A stretch of 64,000 nucleotides of DNA from Prevotellamassilia timonensis. Lineage in GTDB: Bacteria; Bacteroidota; Bacteroidia; Bacteroidales; Bacteroidaceae. The stretch lies in NCBI RefSeq assembly GCF_900106785.1, contig NZ_LT629845.1, positions 497,028-561,027 on the forward strand, in the 5' to 3' direction. Below are positions 37,892 to 48,400 of the stretch, in pieces. The notes under the pieces were generated by a model. The model made no database searches. It saw nothing but the letters and a program-made list of their open reading frames with translations, and had not been told where the DNA came from. The number at the start of each line of letters is the position of its first letter. Position 1 is the stretch's first letter. A program made the position numbers and the translations under genes.

Positions 37892-40800
37892 TTATCGGAT
37901 AATAAGTTTTTGGGTGTTTGTGTCCTTTCCTGATACTTTGCTGCGGTAAAGGTAAACACCTGCGGGCAGCTTGTTGCCGGCATAATCGTTGAGTTGCCAT
38001 GGTATAGACACGTTGGTTGTGCCGGCAGCGGCTTCGGTTGATTGGTGCCATACGCGGTAGCCGGCTATGCTGTACACCTCGGTTTGTACCATGTGGCTCA
38101 CGCTTGGGTCGAGGTCGTTAAACGTGGTGACGAAGGTGGTTGACCTTTCGGGTGTATTGCTCGTGGCATAAACGCCGAACGCTGACTGGCCGTTTTCGAT
38201 TACGTTAAATGTGAGTTGCGCAAGGGTGCTGTTGTCATTTACGTCCCACACCCGGTAGTAGACGGTGTGTTTGCCTGGTGTGAGTGCCGTTAGTGGATAG
38301 GTGAGTGTGCCGCTCATGTATGAACCTTGCTCGAAGGTGAAGTAGTCGTTGACGTTGATGCTGTTTTTGCTTCCGTTGTCAAACCACAGTGTCATGTCGT
38401 GTCCCATGCTGCCTGTCATCATGGATATGCCGCTCGAGTCGGTAACAGTGGCATAGAGTGTGGCTTCGGTGCCAATGCGCCCTCCGTCGGGGAAGTCGGG
38501 GTTGTCGATATATATGAACACTTTGGGTGCGATGCTGTCGGTACCTTCGTTGGCAGCACTCTTGCTGATGTTGAATTTGCTGAATTGCCCGCACAGTTCC
38601 TGTTGCTTGTCGGCACTGACTGCATAGAGCGACAAAAGCGGTGTGGCGGTGCTGAGGGGGGCACTGCGCGGTATGCTTGTCTTGATGGTGAACTGCCCGT
38701 TGTTGACAGGTACGCTGCCTTCGAACAGTATTTGGGTGTAGTCGGTGTAGGTGAGCGGTGTGACGGTGCTGCTGTTGCCCTGGCCCTTGCAGGTGATTTT
38801 TTGTATCGGGGCAAAAAGCGTGGCATAGAGTGTGCCGCTAAAGGCCGTGTCGGTTCGTTCCAAACTTGTTGCGGTGCCAATGTGACCAGTGAAACTTACC
38901 ACGTTGCCAGCTTCGAGTTGGGCTATATTGCTTGTAGTGGCTGATTGGCTGTTGATGCTGTCTATCTTGACACCGGCATCGGCATACTTGAGTTCGGCAG
39001 CGGGGTCGCCAAAGTAGGCGTATTTCATTTTGTTGATGCTCCTGTCGTAGCCGATGGTGTTACCTCCGTTGCTCGACACAAGTTCGGTTTTTGTCAAGCG
39101 CAGGGCATCGCCAATGGTGTATCGCTTGCCGTTGCCGTCCTTTGCAAACAGATATTTTATAAAGCCTTTGTTAAGCGACCGGTTGTAGTTGGCGTAGACC
39201 GAGCGCGACGCGCAAAGTACGCCAACGGCCCCCCCTTGTTGGTTGTAGATGGCATTGCGCCCCATGTCGCCATCGGATTGTTGGTCGTAGGGGGTGATTT
39301 CGCATGAAGCAAAAATCCATATAGGCAGCGCGCTGCTCACATTGCTGCTCATTTCGTCGCGATCGAGCAGAAAGTAGTTGGAAATGCGCTTTGGACTGCC
39401 GTGGCCATTGTAGTTGAATATGAGTGCACCTTGTTGCATGGCTCTTTTCAGCTTGCTTGTTGCCTCGGGGTAGGTGTTGCCCTTGGCTTCGCTCACTACG
39501 CTATAGGCATCGGGGTATATGCGACGTACCATAAAACCCTTGTCTGCCGATTGGGCTGTTTGTTGGCATACGCTTTGTGCATCGCTCATGTGGAGGTTGT
39601 TATTGCCAACATCGGCTATGGCCCACATGCGGTTTTTCCATGGGCCGACATGCTCGTTGGTGATGTATGTTATGGTTTGGTCGACCAAGATTTTTGCTTC
39701 GTCCTCGGTTGTGCAAAGGAAACGTCCCACACCGAGGTCGATCTTTTCAGACGCGATGTTGTTGCCTTCGCCGTCATCGAGCAGGGCGTAGTAGTCGTCG
39801 GTTACATAGTCGTGAATGGTGCCAATACCGTAGGCACCAACTTTGTTCTCTTCGTCGCTGCGTTCGTAGGCCAGCAAGTAGTCGTCGGGATTGTGCTTTT
39901 TCCATTCGGTTGTAATCATTCGGTTGTCGTAAGCACAATTACCGAAGAGCAAAAGGTAACGTGGCGCGTTTGCCATGCTGTCTGCCCGGTCGTAGAGCAT
40001 CTTTATGTAGCGGCGGTAGGCACTGCCATCGGGGGTGCCTGACGAGAACTCGTTGTAGATTTGGTCGGCACGTACCACTTTGACACGCAGGCCTTGTTTG
40101 TCTCGGTGAAAATCGGCAAGCCGTTCGGCTTGGGCTGTAAGTGTGCCTGACGCGGGTACAATAATAATGTAGTCAATGTTGCTGTCGGCATGCAAATTTT
40201 GGTTGTCGACTGAACCGACAATGGTGGGGCTGTCGTAGCTCTTTTTAATATCGACGATAACAAAACGCGCGTTCCCTTTAGCGGCAGTTGCTTTGTAGGT
40301 GCTGCCTTCGAGTTGGCCGGGTAGTTCGGCGCATACATTTTGCGCATCGCCAATTTGCCACACGCGTGTGTTGGCATCGGCATCGCTTATGACGAAGGTG
40401 GCCGGATCTTGCGCATTGCCGCTGAATGTAGTGGTGTTGGCTACCGACAGGGCTTGCTGGTAGCTGAGATACAGGTAGTTGAGTTTGCCTGCAGCGGGTG
40501 TTTGTATCTTTAATTTGGCTTCGGTGCCAAATTGCGCTTTGAAACTGCTGTGATAGCCGCGTGCCTCTTCTCCCTCGCTTGTTGAACCGAGGTTCTGCTT
40601 GGCATATTGTTTTTGGGTGTCGGCATCTGTAATGGTGAAGTATGATGACGACCCTACTGATGCACCTGTTACATCGTACACTACCTGCACATCGCTTGTG
40701 GTGATATTGCCAGGGAGTTTTATTTTGAATGTATGTCCGCTCTGCAGGTCGTTGCTGTCGTAAAAATTACGTCCGCCGCCATACCACACACACGTTTCGT

Positions 40801-41644
40801 TGTTAAGGAGTGCGTGCGCTGTTACGATGCTTGTTTCAGTGGCTTGTGATGTGGCGTGGTCGAGTGTGCCAAATTGTAGTGGCGCATTGTCGTTGCCTTC
40901 AGCTTCAGTCAGGAAATAGTAGCTGTGTTTTGAAAAGGTGTTGTTGCTGAATTGTGTGTTGCTCTTGTATGAGGTCAGCCCCTCGGCAAAGAATAGCACG
41001 GAACCGTTTCTGCGGTACAGAGGTACCTCGTTAAGGTCGTCTATGAGCGCGTCGGTGCCCTCGAAGGGTAAGTTCTCTTGTATCAGTCGCCCGCCATAAC
41101 CGTATAATTTTACTTTCGACGGGTCGGCAAATCCTGCACTTTTGAGCTGCTCGTCGGTAAGTTGGTATATGCCTTCCTTGTCCACATACATTTTAACCCA
41201 TTTGCCTTTGGCCAGTACTGATTGCTTGGCGTAGCGCTCAGATTTGTATACATCAGTTGTGGCTTGGAATATGCGACGTGTAGCGCTTGATACTTTGGGA
41301 CCTTGAATGGTGGGCTGCAGCGTATAGTTTTTTATAGCATACCACGCGTTGTGACGTTTTACTACGGGTATATAGGTGACATCTGCAATGACGTCGCCAC
41401 GACTGATAGAACGTGTAATATGAAAGTCCACCTCATTTTGTGCTTCAAAACCTTGGGCTTGCAGTTGTTTGACTGATGCAGAGGACAACCTTTCGTATTC
41501 TGGGTATTCTAACCTGAAACTGATGGTGTCAGTCTCTAACAATTTGCCAAGGTTGAATTGTGCCGTCTTGACGTAGTCTTGTGCATAAGCATTGGCCGAG
41601 GCTAATGATATGGTGGCTAATATGAGGTTCTTTTTTATGTTCAT
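37892..41644 (-). CDS. porU: Type IX secretion sortase PorU (gingipain-like C25 protease)
   Basis: 1250 residues. Signal peptide ATISLASANAYAQ. The C25 peptidase domain (about 470-860) has the catalytic dyad visible: His748 in YNGHGSPKR and Cys781 in IFASCEITPYD. The C-terminus ends with a T9SS sorting-type domain (PAGVYLYRSKVSG to KLIIR). PorU cleaves the C-terminal signal of T9SS cargo and attaches it to surface lipopolysaccharide. The porU-porV pair with an FAH-like gene upstream matches the arrangement in Porphyromonas gingivalis (from memory). Confidence 0.94.
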   Translation of the reverse strand: MNIKKNLILATISLASANAYAQDYVKTAQFNLGKLLETDTISFRLEYPEYERLSSASVKQLQAQGFEAQNEVDFHITRSISRGDVIADVTYIPVVKRHNAWYAIKNYTLQPTIQGPKVSSATRRIFQATTDVYKSERYAKQSVLAKGKWVKMYVDKEGIYQLTDEQLKSAGFADPSKVKLYGYGGRLIQENLPFEGTDALIDDLNEVPLYRRNGSVLFFAEGLTSYKSNTQFSNNTFSKHSYYFLTEAEGNDNAPLQFGTLDHATSQATETSIVTAHALLNNETCVWYGGGRNFYDSNDLQSGHTFKIKLPGNITTSDVQVVYDVTGASVGSSSYFTITDADTQKQYAKQNLGSTSEGEEARGYHSSFKAQFGTEAKLKIQTPAAGKLNYLYLSYQQALSVANTTTFSGNAQDPATFVISDADANTRVWQIGDAQNVCAELPGQLEGSTYKATAAKGNARFVIVDIKKSYDSPTIVGSVDNQNLHADSNIDYIIIVPASGTLTAQAERLADFHRDKQGLRVKVVRADQIYNEFSSGTPDGSAYRRYIKMLYDRADSMANAPRYLLLFGNCAYDNRMITTEWKKHNPDDYLLAYERSDEENKVGAYGIGTIHDYVTDDYYALLDDGEGNNIASEKIDLGVGRFLCTTEDEAKILVDQTITYITNEHVGPWKNRMWAIADVGNNNLHMSDAQSVCQQTAQSADKGFMVRRIYPDAYSVVSEAKGNTYPEATSKLKRAMQQGALIFNYNGHGSPKRISNYFLLDRDEMSSNVSSALPIWIFASCEITPYDQQSDGDMGRNAIYNQQGGAVGVLCASRSVYANYNRSLNKGFIKYLFAKDGNGKRYTIGDALRLTKTELVSSNGGNTIGYDRSINKMKYAYFGDPAAELKYADAGVKIDSINSQSATTSNIAQLEAGNVVSFTGHIGTATSLERTDTAFSGTLYATLFAPIQKITCKGQGNSSTVTPLTYTDYTQILFEGSVPVNNGQFTIKTSIPRSAPLSTATPLLSLYAVSADKQQELCGQFSKFNISKSAANEGTDSIAPKVFIYIDNPDFPDGGRIGTEATLYATVTDSSGISMMTGSMGHDMTLWFDNGSKNSINVNDYFTFEQGSYMSGTLTYPLTALTPGKHTVYYRVWDVNDNSTLAQLTFNVIENGQSAFGVYATSNTPERSTTFVTTFNDLDPSVSHMVQTEVYSIAGYRVWHQSTEAAAGTTNVSIPWQLNDYAGNKLPAGVYLYRSKVSGKDTNTQKLIIR

Positions 41645-41680
41645 TGCGGTTGGGGTTCGTTGTAAAATGCAGGCATCACT

Positions 41681-42283
41681 TTATTTGATGTTGAACGCAA
41701 GTTGTGGCTGGTCGTTCAGCAAGAGGCTGACGTGGTCGTCGATGTGCACTTCTACCAGTTCTATGTTCAGCGGCATGAGTAACAAATCGCCCTGTTTCAT
41801 GGTGTAGTGTTGGCTGATTTGAGCTATCTGATGATCGAATTCGTTGCACAATAGATTGCGAGTGAACATGGTGGTGTGGCTCATGTCGTTTAACACGACA
41901 GTTGCTTTAAGACTGTCTGACATGGGCATGGTTTGCTTGCCTTCGGCTACTGCAACGGCATTGTCAAAGCCAATGGCAAGATCCCAGGGCTTGTTGTTGC
42001 ACTGCAATTCTTTAAGCAGGTCTTGTGCTATGAAGTGTACACCTAAGCACATTTCGTCGGCATTGTAATAACGTTGCGCAAAACGCTCGTTGATGCTGCG
42101 CCCTAAACGGTTGATGCGTGCACACACACAGAGTTGTGCCACACATTGCTGGGTGAAATCGGGAATAAAGAATGGCCGCTTTTGAATGAGCAGTGCCGTG
42201 TCGGGTATGGTAGCAACGCCCATATCTTTATATAACGTGGCTCCGGTATTTATATTGTTTGGCAGAAATCTGAATATTTTCAT
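41681..42283 (-). CDS. FAH-family-like protein lacking metal ligands
   Basis: 200 residues from ATG 42281-42283 (MKIFRFLPNNIN). The order of elements recalls fumarylacetoacetate hydrolase family proteins: FFIPDF, a strand QCVAQLCVCARI, AQDLLKELQ, PWDLAIGFDNAV, then TRNLLCNEFDHQIAQIS and MKQGDLLLMPL. In active members the strand carries an E-x-E metal pair; here it reads V-A-Q, and the downstream Asp is uncertain, so it is probably not an enzyme. Its position next to porU is conserved in Bacteroidales. Role in secretion is unproven. Confidence 0.6.
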   Translation of the reverse strand: MKIFRFLPNNINTGATLYKDMGVATIPDTALLIQKRPFFIPDFTQQCVAQLCVCARINRLGRSINERFAQRYYNADEMCLGVHFIAQDLLKELQCNNKPWDLAIGFDNAVAVAEGKQTMPMSDSLKATVVLNDMSHTTMFTRNLLCNEFDHQIAQISQHYTMKQGDLLLMPLNIELVEVHIDDHVSLLLNDQPQLAFNIK

Positions 42284-42295
42284 TAAGAGATGTTT

Positions 42296-42482
42296 TAAGT
42301 AGGTGCTCAAAATTATTTTATACAATTAGTAGATGCTATTTTCACATTGAAAGCACGTTCTCGAGGCGCATCTGTTCCCTTCAGCCTCGGTCACATAGCC
42401 CGCTATGTTCCCTCACCCGAAGGAAACATCTGCGTCCCGATAACGCACTTTCAATGTAAAAATAATTATGAACACCTACTTA
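42296..42482. repeat. Family C element, copy C2
   Basis: 187 bp, inverted relative to C1. Ends TAAGTAGGTGCTCAAAATTA / GAACACCTACTTA. It lies between sprA and the FAH-like gene. Its right end (TTA at 42480-42482) is the complement of the sprA stop codon. The 196-bp gap holds nothing else. Confidence 0.85.
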
Positions 42483-45400
42483 TCTGTTGAGAATGAACTT
42501 GATGCTGACGCCGAAGTCCTGTGTCGTAACGGGGTACGAGCTTGAGGTGAGCAACGGCTTGTTCATTTGCCGGTCATAATAGGCTGTCAGCGTGAGTAAC
42601 TTGCTCAAGGCGTAATCGGCCGAGAAGGATACTTGCACTGCCTTGTTGCCACTGGTGGCTTGCGACAATTGGGTGAGAATGTCGCGGTTGAGCGCACTCT
42701 GATTGCGGAATGTAAAGTCCAGACGCAAATTCAGGTCGTTAGCAAAGCCACGGTTGGCGCTTGTAGTCTTTTTTGATTGGCTGCTGTTCTTTGATTTGCT
42801 GCGTACGGTCTTTTTGGGCGCAAACAAATTGAGGTCTGCAATCTTGTAACCCAGTCCTACAACAAAGTCGTTTGAGCGTGTCTCGGTCAGCTGTTGTGAG
42901 GTCATGCTCAGGGTAAGTACGCGGGTCTTGCGCATTTCGACTTTTGCTGTCAGATTGTTCTGGAATGTCATATCTATGCCAATGAGAGGTGAAAAACTCT
43001 CGTTGATGCTGACGGTTGTCACATCATACATGCAGCTGGGTATGGGGTTGCCAGAGGTGACATCGTTGACAAATCCAAAGCCGTTCATATACTCTTGATA
43101 GCTTGTATATGTGTTGTACGAGCCTACAGAGTATACACTTTTGTATGAATGGTTAAGATTGAAGCTCTTGAACACCTTTTTCATTTTGGGCAACTTTGAC
43201 AATCCTCCATACGTAATGCTCCAGTTAGGCAACAATTTCAGCATGGCAGGGAATATGTCGAGCCCGGTGTTTCCTGCAGTGTAAGTGTTGAGGAATGCGG
43301 GTATCATGACCTCGGGGGCATAGCGGCTAACGGTTCCGTTGGCAGGGTCGAAGGTTTGTCCTGCCAACTGCGAATTGGCAGGGTAGGGGGCACCTGTAAA
43401 TTGTTTTTCAACACGTGCTTGATAACTATCGAGTGAACTGACAAACTTGCTGAAGGTTTTGCTCTTGTAACCCTTGTCGGGGGAGCCCACCTTCTCAAAT
43501 GCGCTGCCAATAGAGATGGTTGTCATGCTGAAAGAACCCGTTTGGGTGGTAGGCATTCCGTCAAACATGAATTGTATGCTGCGGTTGCGTGTGCTGTTGC
43601 GCGAGGCATTCAAGTCTATCTTGACATCGCGGAAAGGCTCGAGTGTGGCGCGTAACTGTAATGACTCTGTCAGGTTAGAGGTGGCGGGTGTTGTGACGCT
43701 ATCGGCCATGAGCAGCCAACCGCGTTCTGCCGCCTTGCGAACATATCCCTCGTCGGTAGCACCAAAGGCGAAGTTGAGGCCTGGCGCGAACATGCCAGCA
43801 TTTTTGCCTTGACCAAAGACATCGCCAATTTGAGGCATGAAGCCTGGAATGTTCATGTTGAACCTATTTGTGTAGTTTACGCTCACATTACGTACCATCA
43901 TCAGGAAGCGCGTGCCCATTTGCAGCGCTTTGTACCAGCCTTGGTCTTCGGTGCGTTTTTTGGGGGTAACGGTTATTTTGATGCGTGCGGTGTCTTGTGA
44001 CAGTATCAAAATCTTATTGTTGTCAACCACCTTGTAGCGTATGGGATAGCGTGTGCCGTCGGGACGTAGTGCTGTAACTCTCAGCTTTTTAGACCGTTGA
44101 TTGTGTTGCAGCACTTGCGTTGTGTCGGAAAGCAGCTTTAGCTCTTTCTGAAAATTCTTCTTTGTATTGTCTCCTTTCTTTTTGTCTTTTGGCGTTTGGG
44201 CATACTTGCGGTTTACTTTTTTCAAGAACGGCACATGGTTGTAGAGTGTCTCAAAATTGATACGCCCGTTACCTGTGATGTTTCTTGAATTGGCAATGGT
44301 ATTGCCCAGGGTTGAGCCGTCTTCGAGTTCTGAACCTCGTGCCCAATTGTAGGTCGCATTGTAGGCAGCATCGGCTGTTAGCCAATCAAACAATGGAAGT
44401 TTGTTAAGAGGCAATTTCCAAGAGAAATCAAAGTTTTGCTGATATGTCAGAGGTCTGCCCAAGTGCTTGATACTTTGCCAAACAGAGTCTTTCCATGCTG
44501 TGTAGCGGTCGGGGTAGAGGTCCTTGTTTACAGCAGTATAAGGTTGTTCGATTTCTGCATTTGTGCCAGATGAGAAATTGGCATGAATGTTTTTGGTCAA
44601 GTCCCATCTTAGCTGGAACGTGCGGTTCCACAGGAAGTCGCTTGACCAACTGAGTGGCAGAGAATTGTTGTCAAGATTCTCCATGTCGCGCTCTTGTAAT
44701 TCGTAGTAAGAGCGTGTGATGTCGGAGTTGAAGCCGATATTTTGTGGCAGGAAGTTGTAACCTTGATCTTTAAGTATTTTGAACCATTTTGATTTGCTCT
44801 TGCTCTTTTTGAACGGCTCAAAAGTCTTGAGATTTGGTGCCCAGTTATAGTTGAATGTGTATTTCCAATTTTGGTCTTTCTCCCATGCAGTTGTTTCACC
44901 AGTAGTGTTGCGTGTAGAGTACGCATAGCCGAATGTGAAGTTTGCAGGGTCGTAGGGCATAGGGTGCGATTTTGTCGAAATGTTAAACCTGGCGCCAGAT
45001 ATGCTGAAGTTCTTGTTTATTATGACATTCTCTGCAATGTCTTTCAGTGAATCTTTTTGCTCCTTTGTAGACAGCGCGTCAAGTGCTTCCTTTAGCTCCA
45101 TGTCCGTGTCGAGCGGGTTGTATCGAGGTGATGTGCGCTGCTTCGAATATGAATAGTAGATAGGTGCATTGAGCTTGACTTTTTCAGGCAGGAACTTGCC
45201 GGCGTTTACATTGGTTGTAACGCTGTATTCGTAAAGGTTGTCGTCTCGGCGCTGGCTGACAGTCTCTTCAAGACCGCCAAAGCCTTCGGTTTCGATATGT
45301 CCGGTAAGATTGACTGTTGCCAGGTCAGACAATTGAATGTTAAGCTGCGAACGTGCTGCCCAACCGCCTTTGTTCGTAAATTGTTGCAGTCGTAGTTCGT

Positions 45401-48400
45401 TAGCCCAAACTTCCACATTTTGTATTGTGCGAGAGTTGTTGCGCACGCCAATCATGATGGTGCGCACCTCGCCCAACGAGGGGTTACCCATAACTGTCAC
45501 TTTGTTTGCGGGACGCTCTGGGTCGTATTCGGAATAGGCTTTGGCGTAGGTGGCCAGTCCAAGGGCTTTTTGCTTATTTCGACTGTTCTTGACATTGGTA
45601 AGCAGGGTCAGATCGATGTCGAGCATATTATCGTTCGGCCATACGATACGTGCCTCTGATGTGTTGTCATTATAGTGCTTGGCGGGGGTTATTTTCAGAG
45701 GAATTTCATATTCATAGAAATTGCTCTTATAGTCCGAACCAAGGCGGACGAAAATGGCAGTCTGGCCGTCTTCAACTTCGTTTTCACCAATCAGAGAGTT
45801 GGCATGCGTAAACATTTGAATGTGCTTGTAGCGACGCAGGTCAAGGTTCGTGTTTTTGTACACGGCTCTGGCGTCACCACTGCCTAATTGTTTGACTGTC
45901 AATGACAGGGCTTGCTCGTTGTTTTGTAATATTTGGGTTTGTCCTGGGTCGACTACGCGGCTGATGCCGGGGGGCATGATGTAGTTGACAGGCTCCTTGG
46001 CATTATTCTCTTCAAAATTCACTGCACTTACCTCAAGTGTACCCGTTGCTTCGGGGCTCTTGCCTTGATAGAGTGCTTGCTCGTACGACCGCCATTCGCC
46101 ATGCACCAAATTTAGGGTTGCAAAGCGCAGCACGACGGGCTTGCTAAAGCCTGTCATGAACATACGCATGAAGCGAATAGACGAAAAGTCTGATATTCCG
46201 CCTTCGCGTTTCTCATATTGGTCAACAGGAATGCGGAATTGATACCATGTATACTCTTTAGTCTTACCATCGCGTGTTTTCTGATTTGTAACTCGTTTGT
46301 CCACGATGTAGTTCTGTCCTACTTGCAGCGCGTCTTCAGAGATGTGTACTCTGTACTGGTAATACTTCTCGTATTCGTTGAGGGTAAAGTCTTGGTTAAT
46401 ATCCTCAACGTCAGGTTGTGTTTTGTAGGCTGTGCTATATTTCTCTGGCGAGTTCTCGGCGTCTACCGAATTGCCGTTGGGGTTGTTTATATACTTGTAT
46501 CTGTCGAGTATTGAACGTTGTTCACGGTCGTAGTCGCTGCCTCTGAAATAGTGGTATTTATCGGCAGAGGGGGACATCAGAATAGAATCGTAAACCTCGG
46601 GGCGGACTTTGGGTTGTATGGCAGCGAGGAATGCGGCATAGGCTGGGTAGTTTTTTTCGTTTTCCGACGACAAACCATTGAAGCCTACATCTTGTTTGGC
46701 CCTTGAGCCGCTTGAGGTGTTAAACGCGTAGGTTACTGTGTTTTGTGTTGGCACACGTCCCCACACAGTTTCGGTGTATTGTGTAGGGTCGTCGTCAATG
46801 GGTAATCCGCTCTCGTAGAACTTTTTGCCATCTTTGAGCACATCTTCGCTGATTTCGCCCAAGTTAAAGTAAAGGTCGCCATTGAATGTTGTTCCGGCTT
46901 CGCGTGCCTTCATGAAGGGGTCTAACATCCAAAATTCTATGTACTCAATGTTGGCGGCCTCAAAGTCAGATGTCTCAAGTTTGCGCATCATGCCACCCCA
47001 ACGTTTTTCGGGGTTAAGCAGATGTCCGTTGGCGTCGAGTGTCGGATCGAGATTGTAAGGACCACGCTCGTTGGGGTAGTAGGCAAGGTTCAGCACATTC
47101 AGTGTGTTTGACTCTTGCATATTTACGCTTTTGTTGGGGAAGAGTTCACTCTTATATATCTCACGAACATCAGGGTCTGAAATCTGTGCCAGGTCATTTT
47201 TGATATGACTTGGTGTCAGGCTTGACGAGCGTCGTGTAAAGAGTGGGTCGATGTAATACCATGCCAGCAGAGCGCGGTTGTAGCCATAGCGCACATCGTT
47301 GGTATATTTTGATTCAGGGAACATAGAAGGTACGCTCGAGAGGTTCCATTCCTTAGGATTGGAAATATCAATTTCGTTCTTCGAGTTCTCAAAGTCGTCA
47401 ATGTATGAGGCGTTGCCTTGTGCCCCTCTGCTCTTACCAGCTATGAGTTGGGCAAATTCGGCAGAGAAATTAATGCTTGATGGTGTTGTACAATGTATGA
47501 ACGGCAATTTGTTAAGCCAGTCGGTAAGGCGCTGGCTTTGCTTCTTCCACGACAGATTAAGCCCCCACAACGTATTGTTGAGCGGCTCTGCCCCCATAGA
47601 AACCTTTGTCGTAATGGGTTTCTCGCCGAGATGCATGAAGGTACCACCAAATTGGAAGTCTTTGCTAAAGTCGTATTCAAAGTTCATGCCGAACATGGTT
47701 TTGCGTTGCATACCATAGTCGGTGTTGCTCTCCAAACTGACATTAACGTTTGTACCAGCGTCCAGAATGCTTTTATTGAGAATACGTACAACGCCTGAGT
47801 TGTAGTCTACTGTATAGTCAGAGCCTTCCATAAGGGTCTGACCGCCAGCCGTAACAATAACCGAACCACGTGGAATGTTCATGGCTCCTAACTGTATTTC
47901 GTCGTTGCGTGTAGCTTTGTATTGCCCGGTAATTTGATATTTGTTCTTCTCAGCAATCTGTTTTGCTACGGTGCGAGTTGAATCATAGAGCTCTTGAAAC
48001 ACATATTTGCGTGCCACATCTGCGTTGCCAATGGCTTTGGCCAATGATGAACCGAAAGGTTCGACAACGGGGAAGAATACGCGTCCGCTTGAGGCATCGA
48101 TGGTGTAACCTTCAACGTAGTCAAAGGTACCATTCGGGCCGATTTTGTTGTTATTGTCAAGTCTGTCAAGACCTACCAATGTCAGGATTTTCTTATCTTT
48201 TATGCCGGGTTCGGGAATGTAGCTCAAGTATACCCCAGTAGTGTCTGACAGCAATTTGATGTCGAGCTTGAACTTGTCTTTTTGCACAGATGTCGCTCCC
48301 AACGAATAGACATTTTTCATCATCAAATGCCAGTTACCCATCGCTGGTGTACAAGCGGTGTTTTTCAGCGTTTTTACAAACAACACCTCCTTGTTATCCT

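Noticed and set aside
38327-40042. Long plus-strand ORFs (up to 213 codons) inside porU
   Set aside because: Antisense shadows of a clearly coding frame with catalytic motifs.
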